The translations under genes were made by a program, and so were the position numbers. This document shows, in pieces, positions 53,041-62,928 of a DNA stretch of 64,000 bases. Each line of letters starts with the position of its first letter. Within the stretch, counting starts at the first letter, position 1. Source of the DNA: Sinorhizobium americanum (GTDB lineage Bacteria > Pseudomonadota > Alphaproteobacteria > Rhizobiales > Rhizobiaceae); contig NZ_LNQC01000076.1 of assembly GCF_001651855.1 (NCBI RefSeq), positions 297,018 to 361,017 on the forward strand. Direction: 5' to 3'. Under the pieces are notes generated by a model. The model was not told the origin of the DNA, searched no databases, and saw only the letters and a list, made by a program, of their open reading frames with translations.

Positions 53041-54567
53041 ATGAACGTGAATTCCGAACGCAGCCAGTCCCTTTGGATGGCAACCGCCCCGGAGCACCGA
53101 GCGCAGCCGCTTGTCACCAATGAGCGAGCCGATGTGGTCGTGGTTGGGTCCGGTATCGCCGGCCTCTCGGTCGCCTACGAACTGTGCCGCGAAGAACAGT
53201 CGGTGATCGTCGTGGATCGAGGCGCGCTTGCCCGAGGTATGACGGCTCGCACGAGCGCGCATCTTGCCTCCGTCCTCGACGACTTCTACCACGAACTCAT
53301 CAGGCTGCGTGGTCTCGAGGAGGCACGACACTACTTGCACAGCCAAGTCAGGGCCCTTGATCGGGTTGAGCAGATCCAGGCATCCGAAAACATCGAGTGC
53401 GACTTCCGTCGCCTCGACGGCTATCTGTTCGCGGCGTCGGACGAAGACGTTTCCATCCTCGAGCGGGAGATCGATGCCTGTCACGGCCTCGGCTTCTCCG
53501 GCGTCGCGTGGGACAGATTGCCGGGTACGGGAGATGGCGGCGAGCACCGCTGCCTCCGTTTTCCGGAACAGGGACGATTCCATCCGCTCAAATATCTTGA
53601 CGGTCTCATCCGCTGCATCGAACGCGATGGCGGGCGGCTATACGCAGAGACACCGGTCGTGAGCGTCGAAGAGAAGGGCGGCGAAACGATCGTCCGCACG
53701 CGGCAAGGCCATGAAATCCGCGCGCGAGCGGCGGTCATCGCAACGAATTCGCCGATCAACGACTGGATCGCGATTCATACGAAGCAGGCACCATATCGGA
53801 CCTATGTCGTTGCCGGCCGAGTACCAAGCGGCTCGGTGGTCGATGCGCTGTACTGGGATACGCTGGATCCGTACCACTATGTGCGACTGCAGCCGTCAGG
53901 CGCAGAGCATGCTTGGCTGATTGTCGGCGGCGAGGATCACAAGACCGGACAAGCCGACGACCAGCCGGAGCGGATAGCGAGGCTCACGCAATGGGCAAAG
54001 GCGCGCTTCCCGCGAATGGGCGATCCGGAATATGCCTGGTCCGGCCAGGTGATGGAGCCGGTGGACTATCTCGCCTATATCGGTCGCAACCCCGGAAACG
54101 ACAATATTTTCGTTGTGACCGGCGATTCCGGCGAGGGCCTGTCGAACGGCGTCGCCGGTTCGTTGATCCTGCGCGATCTTATCCTGGGCCGCGACAATGC
54201 CTGGACGGACGTCTACCAGCCCAATCGGATCTCGATCGGCGCAGCGGGCGAGTACATTTCTGAAAATCTCACCATGCCCGCCAATCTCGCCGAACATCTC
54301 ACGGGCGGGGAATTGTCTTCGCTCGATGAATTGAAACCGGGCGACGGCGGCCTTTTCCGCCGTGGCACGGCAAAGCTTGCAGCCTACCGCGACACTGGCG
54401 GCGAACTCCATATTCGATCCGCGACTTGCACCCATGCCGGCTGTGTCGTGCACTGGAACGGCTTTGAGAGATGCTGGGACTGTCCATGCCACGGTTCCCA
54501 CTTTTCGGTGGATGGCGAGCCCCTGAACGCGCCGGCCTTCAAGCCGCTTGCGGCCGCTGACGAATAG
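53041..54567 (+). CDS. FAD-dependent oxidoreductase fused to a Rieske [2Fe-2S] domain
   Basis: A 508-residue two-domain protein. The FAD-binding GxGxxG motif reads VVGSGIAGLSVAYEL near residue 40, and the DAO fold extends to about residue 400. The C-terminal Rieske domain has the ligand pairs Cys463/His465 (CTHAGC) and Cys481/His484 (CPCHGSH). Proteins of this form are widespread in soil bacteria and may oxidise an amino or hydroxy compound and pass electrons through the cluster. Start is taken at 53041, nine bases after GGAG; an ATG five codons earlier is possible. It is divergent from the cellulose operon. Confidence 0.9.
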   Translation: MNVNSERSQSLWMATAPEHRAQPLVTNERADVVVVGSGIAGLSVAYELCREEQSVIVVDRGALARGMTARTSAHLASVLDDFYHELIRLRGLEEARHYLHSQVRALDRVEQIQASENIECDFRRLDGYLFAASDEDVSILEREIDACHGLGFSGVAWDRLPGTGDGGEHRCLRFPEQGRFHPLKYLDGLIRCIERDGGRLYAETPVVSVEEKGGETIVRTRQGHEIRARAAVIATNSPINDWIAIHTKQAPYRTYVVAGRVPSGSVVDALYWDTLDPYHYVRLQPSGAEHAWLIVGGEDHKTGQADDQPERIARLTQWAKARFPRMGDPEYAWSGQVMEPVDYLAYIGRNPGNDNIFVVTGDSGEGLSNGVAGSLILRDLILGRDNAWTDVYQPNRISIGAAGEYISENLTMPANLAEHLTGGELSSLDELKPGDGGLFRRGTAKLAAYRDTGGELHIRSATCTHAGCVVHWNGFERCWDCPCHGSHFSVDGEPLNAPAFKPLAAADE

Positions 54568-54681
54568 GCGCGCAGCGGCGGGACCACGATATCTTCCGGG
54601 CATTTATGGCCTCCAGGAACAACCGGCCGCGTGAGCCGTTCACAGCAGGCTGTTTGACAGGAACCAACGGCGAGACGCCGA

Positions 54682-55590
54682 GTGCGCGATAAACCGAACT
54701 ATGATTGCATTATTGTGGGTGGGGGGCCTGCCGGTCTGGCGGCAAGCGTCTATCTGGCACGCCTCAACCGGCATGTGATCGTCGTCGACGAGGGAAACAG
54801 CCGCGCTTCGCTCATTCCGCGCTCCTACAATCATCCGGCTTTCCCCGACGGCGTTCCGGGCCAGGTGCTGCTCGACCGTATGCATGATCAAGCCGCCAGG
54901 TTCGGGGTTGAATATCTCGCCGCCCGTGCCGATCTGCTGGAGCGGGTAGGGGACAGCTTTCAGTGCAAAGTCGCCGGCCGTCTTCTCCGGAGTCGCGCGG
55001 TCATAGGCGCGACGGGCCTGGTCGACGTTCTTCCGCCCTGGCCGAATGCAAAGGAACTCGTGCGGAACGGCAATCTCAGGCTATGCCCGATCTGCGACGG
55101 GTACGAGATCAATGGCGAACCGGTGGTCGTCATCGGCAACAACCGGCGGGCGATGAAGGAAGCCGCATTTCTGCTCTCCTTCACCGACGATGTGACGGTG
55201 GCGACCTTGGGTGCCGAACCCGAGGGACAGACGCCTGCGGACATCAGGCCGCCCATTCGACTGCTCACAGCCCGATTGGCACGGCACGAGCCCGTCCCGG
55301 AAGACCGCATGGCGTTGGAATTCTTGGGAGGGGTAGCGATGAAGGCGGTGGCGGTATATTCGGCGCTCGGCTGCATGCCACAATCTCTGCTTGCGCAGGC
55401 AATTGGAGTGAAGCTTGACGAGGAAGGGCGGATACCGACCGATCAGCATCAGCGTACCGGCGTCCGGTTCTTCTACGCGATCGGCGATGTGGTGACGGGT
55501 CTGAACCAGTTGGGAGTCGCCATGGCGCAGGGGGAGATTGCCGCCGTCACCGCACACAATGATCTATCGGAGGCTTTCGGCAATGCTTGA
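54682..55590 (+). CDS. Thioredoxin-reductase-like NAD(P)/FAD oxidoreductase
   Basis: A 302-residue flavoprotein. An N-terminal FAD site ([17 protein letters not shown]) is followed by a redox-active CPIC motif at Cys135/Cys138 (LCPICDGYE), an NAD(P) site ([20 protein letters not shown] with a changed glycine motif), and a C-terminal FAD segment ([19 protein letters not shown]). The start is the GTG at 54682, with a weak ribosome site. The NAD(P) motif reads GNNRRA instead of the usual GxGxxA, so cofactor use may differ from TrxB. It follows the Rieske gene by 114 bases and could supply its electrons. Confidence 0.85.
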   Translation: MRDKPNYDCIIVGGGPAGLAASVYLARLNRHVIVVDEGNSRASLIPRSYNHPAFPDGVPGQVLLDRMHDQAARFGVEYLAARADLLERVGDSFQCKVAGRLLRSRAVIGATGLVDVLPPWPNAKELVRNGNLRLCPICDGYEINGEPVVVIGNNRRAMKEAAFLLSFTDDVTVATLGAEPEGQTPADIRPPIRLLTARLARHEPVPEDRMALEFLGGVAMKAVAVYSALGCMPQSLLAQAIGVKLDEEGRIPTDQHQRTGVRFFYAIGDVVTGLNQLGVAMAQGEIAAVTAHNDLSEAFGNA

Positions 55591-55625
55591 GCGGGGCGTT
55601 CGTGAGGACGCGCGGCCTGGCGCGC

Positions 55626-56111
55626 TCAATCGGGTGAAAGACGCCGCGCCAGACCGATCTTCTCGAGGTTCGTTCGCAGCACCGCATCAAAGGCGACCTT
55701 CCTCCAAAGCTGCCGATAGCCGAGGCGTTGATAGAGTTCGAGCGCTCTTCGATTGGCAGCGGCGACTTCGATGCGAGCTTCATCGTAGCCGCGCTCAAAG
55801 ATTTGTCTTTCGAGCGCTCTTACAAGCGCCGATCCGGCGCCCCGCCCCTTGAATGCCGGAGCCACCCAGATATCGCTGATGGTATCGTCTCCGTGCTCGC
55901 AGGCCCCGATCCCGGCAGCTTGGCCTTCGACCTCAGCCACCAGGATATTTGACCGCATATCCCGGAGAAATGGCACGAAAGGGTTGTCCTGCTCGACCGC
56001 CGTCGCGACTTCCGCCGGGATAAGCGGCTTTATCCCCTTGCGCCAGGCGGAGAGCCCCAGCCGGGCAAGAGCCTCCACTTCGTCCGCTAAAGCCGGCCGC
56101 ACGACGATCAT
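55626..56111 (-). CDS. GNAT-family N-acetyltransferase
   Basis: A 161-residue protein with the acetyl-CoA binding motif GRGAGSALVRALE near residues 90-102, preceded by ISDIWVAPAFK. This is the standard motif A of GNAT enzymes, which acetylate amines of small molecules or proteins. It is convergent with the flavoprotein gene, 35 bases away. No substrate can be inferred. Confidence 0.88.
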   Translation of the reverse strand: MIVVRPALADEVEALARLGLSAWRKGIKPLIPAEVATAVEQDNPFVPFLRDMRSNILVAEVEGQAAGIGACEHGDDTISDIWVAPAFKGRGAGSALVRALERQIFERGYDEARIEVAAANRRALELYQRLGYRQLWRKVAFDAVLRTNLEKIGLARRLSPD

Positions 56112-56145
56112 GCTGTCTGTCCCTCTCTAAGCGCCACCCCGCCGC

Positions 56146-56622
56146 TCACCACTCTATAGCGGGCCGGGCGATCATCAGCCAAAAGATCCCGAGGACCGCC
56201 GCAAAGGCCGGAAAGCCGAAGGCGAACCACAGGTGAAAGAGCCGATGGTAGCGTTTGGGCAATGGCTGCCCACCCTTGCTCGCGGCCTCGGCGAGCCTGT
56301 GCATCTCCATCTGCATCCAAACGACCGGCAGCCAGAATGCACCGGTGATCAGATAGAGGAGGATCGACAGCAGTATCCACCCCTCCGTCAGCGAGTAACC
56401 GACATGCCAGGCGAGCGCCACCCCTGTTATCGGCTGCAAGACGACGGCGGTGGCGGTAAACAGGAAGTCGGCCAGGACAACGATGCGCGCAACCGCAGCG
56501 ATCGTCTCGGCGCGACCGGTGCGATGCGCCACGAGCATGAAGAACGCGATCCCCGCACCCGTGCCCAGAAGCACGGAGGCGCCGATGATGTGCAGGTATT
56601 TGAGAACGAAATAGAGCATCAT
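56146..56622 (-). CDS. DUF2269 family integral membrane protein
   Basis: A 158-residue protein with four hydrophobic segments, beginning MMLYFVLKYLHIIGASVLLGTG, a pattern I associate with DUF2269. Conserved histidines in the first helix (KYLHIIG) and near the C-terminus suggest heme or quinone binding as a possibility only. The ATG overlaps the stop of the upstream SDR-DoxX gene as ATGA, so the two proteins are made together and may form a complex. Confidence 0.8.
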   Translation of the reverse strand: MMLYFVLKYLHIIGASVLLGTGAGIAFFMLVAHRTGRAETIAAVARIVVLADFLFTATAVVLQPITGVALAWHVGYSLTEGWILLSILLYLITGAFWLPVVWMQMEMHRLAEAASKGGQPLPKRYHRLFHLWFAFGFPAFAAVLGIFWLMIARPAIEW

Positions 56623-57902
56623 CGCTCCTCCAGGATCGCCAAGGCGGCGAAGTGCAGCACGATGATCGGCCAGATCTTCATCAGCGGACCAAGCGGTTCA
56701 TTCCACAATTCGGGAAGCAGGACCGTCCCGGCGGCGGCATAGAAGAGGGAAAGGGCAATCGCACCGTAGAGCCCGGCACGGCTCGTTCGACGGACCGCAA
56801 TGGCAAGTCCGATGACGATGTCTGCGATTGCTCCGGCGACGACGCTCGGACCTGCGAGAACACCAGCGCGGGTGCGCTCCATCAGGTCGATGCCGATCTG
56901 GTAGCCGGTCGTCAGCGATATGACGCCGGTAGCGATCCAGAACAACGACAATACGACGAAGATGACCGGCTTCAGGAGGTAGAGCCTGGCAAACCATCTT
57001 TCCTGAACGGAAACCGGCGTTCTCGCCAGCGCCACCGAGAGCGCAGTCGGTTCTATCCCGGTATTCTCCGACCAGGCCCCGATGTCGCCCACGGCGCCGC
57101 GGGTGATCTCCTTCTGCGCCGTACTGCGCGTCGGCGGGCGCCAGCCGAGTGCTCCGGCAAGATCGCTGAGCTTATAGAGGAGGTCTGCGAGTGGAGCGGG
57201 TATGTTGAGGACCCGAGCCGGCGCCCAGCCAAACCAGTGCCGATAGGTTTTCACGACATCTTCGAAGGACAGGGCCTCCGGCCCGGCAATCTCCAGGATC
57301 AGTCGCTTGGGGGCACCCGGATGGACGAGCATCTCGACGGTGCGCGCCACGTCCTCGAGGCGCACGACCTGGAGCAGCCCGGTATTCGGCATGATCGGCC
57401 GCACGGGCAGAGCCGCCAGACCGCGGATGAGCGCACTGGCGCCAAAGGCGCCGGGGCCGAGAACGACCGAGGGGCGCAGAATGACCCAGTCGAGATCCCG
57501 GGCCATCAGTGCCTTGTCGCCTTCGAGCTTGGTTCGCGAAAAGGGGGAGGGCTGCTGCTTTTCTACCCCCATGGCCGAGAATTGTATGACACGGCGGACA
57601 CCGGCCTGTTCGCAAGCCTGGAACAGGGCCGAAGGACCGCGGACGTGGACGCCGGACGTATCTTCGCCCGGCCCGTCCTGCAGTGTGCCTGCGCAATTTA
57701 CGACGGCGGCCATGTTCGACAGATGGGGCAGCCAGTCTTCAGGCCGGATAGCGCGTGCAAGATCGATTTCCACGGCTTCGTCGGTCTTTGGCGGCGAAGA
57801 GCCCGGGCGAACCACGCGCACCACTGTCAAGCCACGCTCGAGAAGCTTCGAGCAGACGGCCGAGCCGATCAGGCCGGAAGCCCCGATAACGAGCACTCTC
57901 AT
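56619..57902 (-). CDS. NAD(P)-binding SDR protein fused to a DoxX-like membrane domain
   Basis: A 427-residue fusion. Residues 1-290 are an atypical SDR/NmrA-like domain with GASGLIGSAVC at the nucleotide site. Residues about 300-425 have four helices with the DoxX-like pattern (FWIATGVISLTTGYQIGIDLME, given as FWIATGVISL and GYQIGIDLME). This architecture is known from proteins of uncertain role, often paired with DUF2269 proteins as here. A membrane-linked redox or quinone function is inferred. AGGAGG lies before the ATG at 57902. Confidence 0.87.
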   Translation of the reverse strand: MRVLVIGASGLIGSAVCSKLLERGLTVVRVVRPGSSPPKTDEAVEIDLARAIRPEDWLPHLSNMAAVVNCAGTLQDGPGEDTSGVHVRGPSALFQACEQAGVRRVIQFSAMGVEKQQPSPFSRTKLEGDKALMARDLDWVILRPSVVLGPGAFGASALIRGLAALPVRPIMPNTGLLQVVRLEDVARTVEMLVHPGAPKRLILEIAGPEALSFEDVVKTYRHWFGWAPARVLNIPAPLADLLYKLSDLAGALGWRPPTRSTAQKEITRGAVGDIGAWSENTGIEPTALSVALARTPVSVQERWFARLYLLKPVIFVVLSLFWIATGVISLTTGYQIGIDLMERTRAGVLAGPSVVAGAIADIVIGLAIAVRRTSRAGLYGAIALSLFYAAAGTVLLPELWNEPLGPLMKIWPIIVLHFAALAILEER

Positions 57903-58022
57903 CGTTCCTCCTTCGGTCGCCGGCGATCACCGCAATGCCCCGGCTATTGCGCGCGCGCCGTGCACGTTACCGCTCCAACAGGCGCCGGGCGGAACATGTT
58001 CCGTGAATGGGTGAGCAGCGGA

Positions 58023-60482
58023 TTATCGAGAGAGCCTGCTCAGCACCTCGCGAAGCGTCGCCGCGGCCTCTTCCCGTTCACCGGACGACATGAGGTCGGG
58101 CTCTGCATCGAGCTTAAGATGCGGCAGTTCCTTGTGGATCGCGTCGCAAGCGTCGATGAGATTGGTCCTGAAGTCGACGACCCTGAAGGTTGCGATCGGA
58201 TAGGCGAGGCCCTTGACCCGGACGCGTCCGACTTCCTCGCAATGGATCACATCCTGCACCTGCGCAAAAGTCTCGTAGGAGATCAGAACGGCGCCAGGCT
58301 CCGCTTCCTGCTCCAGTCGCGCGGCGAGATTCACTGCCCCGCCGATGATCGTGTAGTCCATCCGGTCTTCGCTGCCGAAATTGCCGACGGTGCAGTAGTC
58401 CGTGTGAATGCCTATCCGGCAGCGCAGCGGCGTCTCTATTCCGACGCCGCGCCAGGTTTCTCCGAGTTCGGTCATCCGCTTCTGCATGGCAAGGGCCATC
58501 GAAACGCAGGCAATGGCATCCTCCTTCACCCCGCTGGTCTCCGGATCGCCGAAGAACATCAGGATGGCATCGCCGACATATTTATCGATCGTGGCGCCGA
58601 AGGACAGCGCGATCTGAGACATTTCCGTCAGGTACTGATTGAGGAGCTGGGTGAGTTCCTCCGATTCCATCTTGTCGGTCGTCTCGGTGAAACCGGCGAT
58701 GTCGGAGAAGCAGATGGTCAGTTTCTTGCGCTGGCTCGCGATGCTGACATCCTGCCGCCCGCTGAAAATCGAACTATAGACCTGCGGGGCGAGGTATTTC
58801 GCCAGCTTGCTCGACAGGGCTTCGAGGGCCGCCGATTTCTCGGAAAGGTCCTGCTCGCGGCGCTTGAGCTCCGTCACGTCGGAATAGACGGCGACCGTGC
58901 CGCCGCCCGAAATGCGGCGTTCGCTGATCTGCACCCAGCGATCCGAGCCGCGCTGCTGCAGGATCGTTCCGACGGGATTGCGGTGTGCTTTGAGGCGCTC
59001 GGCGATCCACTCGTCCTCCCGTCCGATGGCATCCTCGATCAGGCCGCGCTCCGCCGCGGCACGGATGATCGCCTCGAAACTCGTGCCGGAGACGACGGCG
59101 TCATCCATACCCGGATAGAGTATTTCGCGATATCGGCTGTTGCAGAGGAGGAGCCGGTCCTCGCCATCGTAAAGCGCGAACCCTTCGGAAATGCTCTCGA
59201 TCGCATCGATCAGGCGCTGGCGGGCTTCGGCGACTTCGCGCAGGTTCTTCTCCTCGACCTCGATCGCCGTGTCGCGGAAGAGGCGCAACGCCTTGGCCAT
59301 CCGGCCGATCTCGTCGCGCCCGGTATCCGGCAGCGTCACCCGCAGGTTGCCGGCGGCGATGGCAAGCATGCTGTGGCTGAGACCGGCAAGACGGGCAAGC
59401 AGGTTACGGTCGACATAGAGCCAGACGATCAGTATCGAACTCAGCAAGCTGAGCAGCGCGGAGCCGAGCACGATCCCGGTGCCATAGCGCCGCACCGTCC
59501 CGGCTTCGGCGCCCGCGTCAGAAATATCACGTTGCGCCGCCGCCACGAGGCGATCTACGGCAAGGGTCAGTTTGCGTGAAAGCTGATCGTTTTCCGCCAC
59601 CAGCTTCTCGCCCTCTGCCAGGACTGCAAGTTCTTCGCCGCGCGCGCCCGGAATGCTTGCCGCGCCGTCGATCAGCGCCTTGAACTCGTCGACGAGTTGG
59701 CGGAAACGCTTGCGCAATTGCTCGTCGAATTCGGGGGTGATGGCCTCCAGCGCGTCGACCGAGCGGTGCAGCGGAAAGGAAAGCAGCGACAGGTCGCCCG
59801 GTGTCGGCACGACGGCAGCCTGCAGAAGCGTGTCGTTGATTACCGCGATCTCCCGTTGCGCCGTTTGCTGCGGAATATAGGCGGCGATTGCCCGGGCGAG
59901 GTCTCGTGTCGCCGCAGCTTCCGCTTCCGGTGACAGTGTCGGATCGATCGTCGCGGCCCGCCATCGCGGGACCTTCGAGTTCATCACGAGAATGCCCGGG
60001 GCGACGAGCCGCTGGCTGGCATTGGTGGTCGCCGACAGGCGGCGCAGCAGCTCCTCCTTCCGGACCACGGCGTTGAGACGGGCGGTGACGAGACCGTCGA
60101 GGGCGTTCAGGTTGCGCCGCAGCCCCACTGCCGCCGCTTCGATTTCGGCAACGACCGCCGAGCTGAGCGTCGTTCCCTTCAAGGCGGCAAGCAATTCCTC
60201 CAGGCGCGTCATCTCGCTGCCGATCGCCGCCGACACCTCGGTGTGCCGGGCTCGGCTGGTCGAAGCAAGGACGGCGGGAGCGGTGGCGGCGACCCGCTCG
60301 GCATGGCGGGAGAGTTCGAGCGATAGAAGCGCGGACGGGGCCCGGCGCTCCGTTACCCGTTCGAGCACCTGGCTGAGCTGAAGAAAGGCGTACAGGGCGC
60401 CGGCCGTCGCAAGCACGGCGAAGGCACTGATGCCGAAGAAGGCGAGCAGCAGACGACCGCGAATGCCGAGACGATCAAACAT
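58023..60482 (-). CDS. Membrane adenylate/guanylate cyclase with HAMP and PAS domains (class III)
   Basis: An 819-residue signalling protein. An N-terminal membrane helix (about residues 10-32) and a long periplasmic helical sensor (35-340) are followed by a second helix, a HAMP-like linker (about 365-415), and a PAS domain (about 425-545, [22 protein letters not shown], read as [12 protein letters not shown] and LLLCNSRY). A class III cyclase domain fills about 590-790. The two metal aspartates are in FSDIAGF and [13 protein letters not shown]. This predicts cyclic AMP (or GMP) synthesis under control of an extracytoplasmic signal. Rhizobial genomes encode many such cyclases. It stands alone as a transcription unit. 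Confidence 0.92.
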   Translation of the reverse strand: MFDRLGIRGRLLLAFFGISAFAVLATAGALYAFLQLSQVLERVTERRAPSALLSLELSRHAERVAATAPAVLASTSRARHTEVSAAIGSEMTRLEELLAALKGTTLSSAVVAEIEAAAVGLRRNLNALDGLVTARLNAVVRKEELLRRLSATTNASQRLVAPGILVMNSKVPRWRAATIDPTLSPEAEAAATRDLARAIAAYIPQQTAQREIAVINDTLLQAAVVPTPGDLSLLSFPLHRSVDALEAITPEFDEQLRKRFRQLVDEFKALIDGAASIPGARGEELAVLAEGEKLVAENDQLSRKLTLAVDRLVAAAQRDISDAGAEAGTVRRYGTGIVLGSALLSLLSSILIVWLYVDRNLLARLAGLSHSMLAIAAGNLRVTLPDTGRDEIGRMAKALRLFRDTAIEVEEKNLREVAEARQRLIDAIESISEGFALYDGEDRLLLCNSRYREILYPGMDDAVVSGTSFEAIIRAAAERGLIEDAIGREDEWIAERLKAHRNPVGTILQQRGSDRWVQISERRISGGGTVAVYSDVTELKRREQDLSEKSAALEALSSKLAKYLAPQVYSSIFSGRQDVSIASQRKKLTICFSDIAGFTETTDKMESEELTQLLNQYLTEMSQIALSFGATIDKYVGDAILMFFGDPETSGVKEDAIACVSMALAMQKRMTELGETWRGVGIETPLRCRIGIHTDYCTVGNFGSEDRMDYTIIGGAVNLAARLEQEAEPGAVLISYETFAQVQDVIHCEEVGRVRVKGLAYPIATFRVVDFRTNLIDACDAIHKELPHLKLDAEPDLMSSGEREEAAATLREVLSRLSR

Positions 60483-60563
60483 CGCGGCCCCTGGATCCGG
60501 CTGAGGCGGTCAACATCGTCCGCATGGATTCTTCAGATGCGTGCTGCTGCGGTGAGCCGCCGG

Positions 60564-61658
60564 TTACTCCAGCGGCACATACTCGCCACCCTTCCAAACA
60601 TACCATACCCAATTCTGAACGGTGAGGTCGCCCTTCTCGTCGAAATCGATGCGGCCGAGCACCGTCTCGAACGCGTGGTTGCGCAGCGCCGCGATGACTT
60701 TGTGCGGTTCCAGTGACCCCGCCTTTCGCGCCGCCTGTGCCCAGACTTCGGCGGCGCCGTAGCTGTGCAACGTCCAGGAATCGGGCTCGAAGTTCTCCGC
60801 CCGGAAGCGCTCGACAACCTCAGCCGCTTCGGCATTGCGACGCGGGTCGGCGACGAAGGTGAAGAGTGTTCCTTCGGCAGCTGGTCCGGCGATCAGGCCG
60901 AAGGCCTCGGTCGCCGTGTCGTCACCGGAAATCACCTGCACCGGAAAAGCGCGCTCGCGCGCTGCACGAACCATGAGTGCGGCTTCCGTGTGATAACCGC
61001 CAAGATAGAGCACCGCGATACCTGCCGTTTGCAGGTCCGCGATCTCGGCCGAGTAGTCGTCCTTCCCCGGCTCGTAGCTTTGATAGATCGCCTCGGTGAC
61101 GCCACGCTTGTTCAGTTGCTTCTTTGTCTCTTCGGCGAGACCCTTGCCGTAGGTCGTATCGTCGTGAAGAATTGCAACCTTCTTGGTCCCCCAGTGGTCG
61201 GCCAGGTAGTTGCCGGCCTTTAAGCCCTGGGCATCGTCGCGACTGCAGACCCGGAAGACATTGGCATGGCCTTGCTCGGTCAAGGTCGGATTGGTCGAGG
61301 ACGGAGAAATCTGCAGCACGCCGGCCGCGGCGTAGATTTTGGAGGCGGGGATCGAGGCGCCCGAGCAGTAATGGCCGACAACGAACACAGCACGGTCGGC
61401 GACCAGTTTCCGGGCCGCCGCAACGGCCTGCTGCGGATCGCAAAAATCGTCCGCCACGATCAGTCGGACCTGCTCGCCGAGCACGCCGCCGGCGGCATTG
61501 ATCTGCGCGACGGCCATCTCCGCGCCGCGTTTCAACTGCGTGCCGGTCCAGGCGAGTTTGCCACTCATGGGGCCGGCGACGCCGATCAGAACTTCCGCGT
61601 GAGCCGGAAAGCTGAGAGCAAGGGCGAGGGCGGCAGCGAGGGCGAGAGGTCGGCGCAT
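60564..61658 (-). CDS. Branched-chain amino-acid-type ABC transporter binding protein (Peripla_BP_6)
   Basis: A 364-residue receptor with a signal peptide (about residues 1-22, ending FPAHAEV). The mature start VLIGVAGPMSGKLAWTG and the QINAAGGVLG segment are typical of LivJ/LivK-type receptors. Conserved DDFCDP and VVGHYCSGASIPAS stretches form the ligand site and hold two cysteines. GGAGG precedes the ATG at 61658. There are no permease or ATPase genes nearby, so it is an orphan receptor that may use another Liv-type system. Confidence 0.92.
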   Translation of the reverse strand: MRRPLALAAALALALSFPAHAEVLIGVAGPMSGKLAWTGTQLKRGAEMAVAQINAAGGVLGEQVRLIVADDFCDPQQAVAAARKLVADRAVFVVGHYCSGASIPASKIYAAAGVLQISPSSTNPTLTEQGHANVFRVCSRDDAQGLKAGNYLADHWGTKKVAILHDDTTYGKGLAEETKKQLNKRGVTEAIYQSYEPGKDDYSAEIADLQTAGIAVLYLGGYHTEAALMVRAARERAFPVQVISGDDTATEAFGLIAGPAAEGTLFTFVADPRRNAEAAEVVERFRAENFEPDSWTLHSYGAAEVWAQAARKAGSLEPHKVIAALRNHAFETVLGRIDFDEKGDLTVQNWVWYVWKGGEYVPLE

Positions 61659-61747
61659 GAACACCTCCGCCTGCAATATACTCTTGATGTTTCGGTGCGG
61701 CTACGTGTGGTGGCGATAGGGCGCGGGTCCTTGCACATGTGAGGACG

Positions 61748-62182
61748 TCAGCCGTTGATCGGCGGCCCGTCCGCGGCGTGAGCCCAATATTGCGGCAGCT
61801 CGTCGTTGATCGTGTACCAGGGTGCCTTCGAGCCGACGAAAATGTGCTCGTTCGGCCGCATCGTCGGTTCGTCGGCGAGCGGACCGAGCGCGACATGCAC
61901 ATAGTCGCCGTCGCGGACGACGGAATAGAGAAAGGAGCCACATTTGCCGCAATGGGCGTTGTGCGCGTTCTCCTCGCCGTAGGTCTGGAGATGGTCTGCC
62001 CCTTCGGTGACGGTGAATTTCGCGCGCTCGATGCCGGCAAACGGTTTGAAGGCGGACCCGGTCGTCCGCCGGCAATCCGCGCAATGGCAGTTTGCGGCAT
62101 AGCGGAACTCGTCGGCGACGACATAGTGGACGGCGCCGCAGAGGCACCGTCCGGCTAGCATGCGAACGCGTTGGTCTGTCAT
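61748..62182 (-). CDS. GFA-family (glutathione-dependent formaldehyde-activating enzyme-like) zinc protein
   Basis: A 144-residue protein with the three zinc-binding cysteine groups of the GFA fold: RCLCGA, CHCADC and HCGKCG, in the right order and spacing. The family includes Gfa but most members have unknown substrates. GAGGAG precedes the ATG at 62182; a longer in-frame stretch upstream has no ribosome site. It lies 89 bases upstream of the Liv-type receptor gene on the same strand. Confidence 0.9.
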   Translation of the reverse strand: MTDQRVRMLAGRCLCGAVHYVVADEFRYAANCHCADCRRTTGSAFKPFAGIERAKFTVTEGADHLQTYGEENAHNAHCGKCGSFLYSVVRDGDYVHVALGPLADEPTMRPNEHIFVGSKAPWYTINDELPQYWAHAADGPPING

Positions 62183-62346
62183 GATACTCCTCACCGGTCG
62201 CCTCCAAGACGAAGCCGCGGCCTCCATTCCCGAGAGGAGAAGTCTTTCGCAACGCCTGCGGGATTTCAAGGCTGCTCACCGGGATGACGCACAAATCGAG
62301 CGGAAGAAGTAGGAGCAGGGGAATGACGCTTTCTGCTCCGATCTCA

Positions 62347-62826
62347 TCAGACCAGCGGCGCACCGATGATATCGATGCCGTTCGCGGTGCAGCATCGCGT
62401 CAGGACCGCGATGATTTCCGGTGTCGGCGCCGACTGCGGCGGCAATTCCGGCCGATCGGCCGGGCGGCCCATCTGGCGCAGCAATGTTTCGAAGTCCGAA
62501 CCGCGGGTGATCGTCAGGCACCGCGCCCCGCCGCTCGATTCGACGCGGAAGGTGTGGGCGAGGCCCTTCGGGGCGACAACCGTTTCGCCGGTAACGGCAA
62601 TCCGCTCGCGGCCATCGATATGGAAGCGCATCCTGCCTTCGAGGATGTGAAAGACTTCGTCTTCCCGGTGATGCACGTGCAGTGGCGGAGAATCCCAGTA
62701 GGGCATGTGGTGCTCGACCACGCAGATGCCGTCGCTCCCCTTGCTCGAGGAGACGTGGATCGCGACGAGCGTGTTGTTGAACCAGAAGAGTTCCTTGCTT
62801 TCTGTGATGTTGCTAGTGATGGTCAT
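62347..62826 (-). CDS. Cupin-domain protein
   Basis: A 159-residue single-domain cupin. Motif 1 is present as HVHHREDEVFHILEG (two His and one Glu for metal, then Gly), and motif 2 as APKGLAHTFRV with the fourth His. It may be a small-molecule dioxygenase, isomerase or metal-binding sensor protein. It is divergent from the LysR-family gene at 62929, which may regulate it. Confidence 0.87.
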   Translation of the reverse strand: MTITSNITESKELFWFNNTLVAIHVSSSKGSDGICVVEHHMPYWDSPPLHVHHREDEVFHILEGRMRFHIDGRERIAVTGETVVAPKGLAHTFRVESSGGARCLTITRGSDFETLLRQMGRPADRPELPPQSAPTPEIIAVLTRCCTANGIDIIGAPLV

Positions 62827-62928
62827 GGCGGGCGTGCTCCTTTGCCTTAGTGACGTGGCGTCGCTGGTGACTTACCGGCCGACCGGGTCGAGCGGAAATC
62901 GAATGATCGTATGGGGCGAATTGACGGG

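Noticed and set aside
56652..59579. A 975-residue plus-strand open frame opposite the SDR-DoxX and cyclase genes
   Set aside because: It spans two real minus-strand genes and the gap between them, has low-complexity Arg/Asp/Gly-rich composition, and shows no domain.
61748..62182. Naming the GFA-fold gene as a true formaldehyde-activating enzyme
   Set aside because: The cysteine groups prove the fold only; most family members act on other substrates and no formaldehyde or glutathione pathway genes are adjacent.
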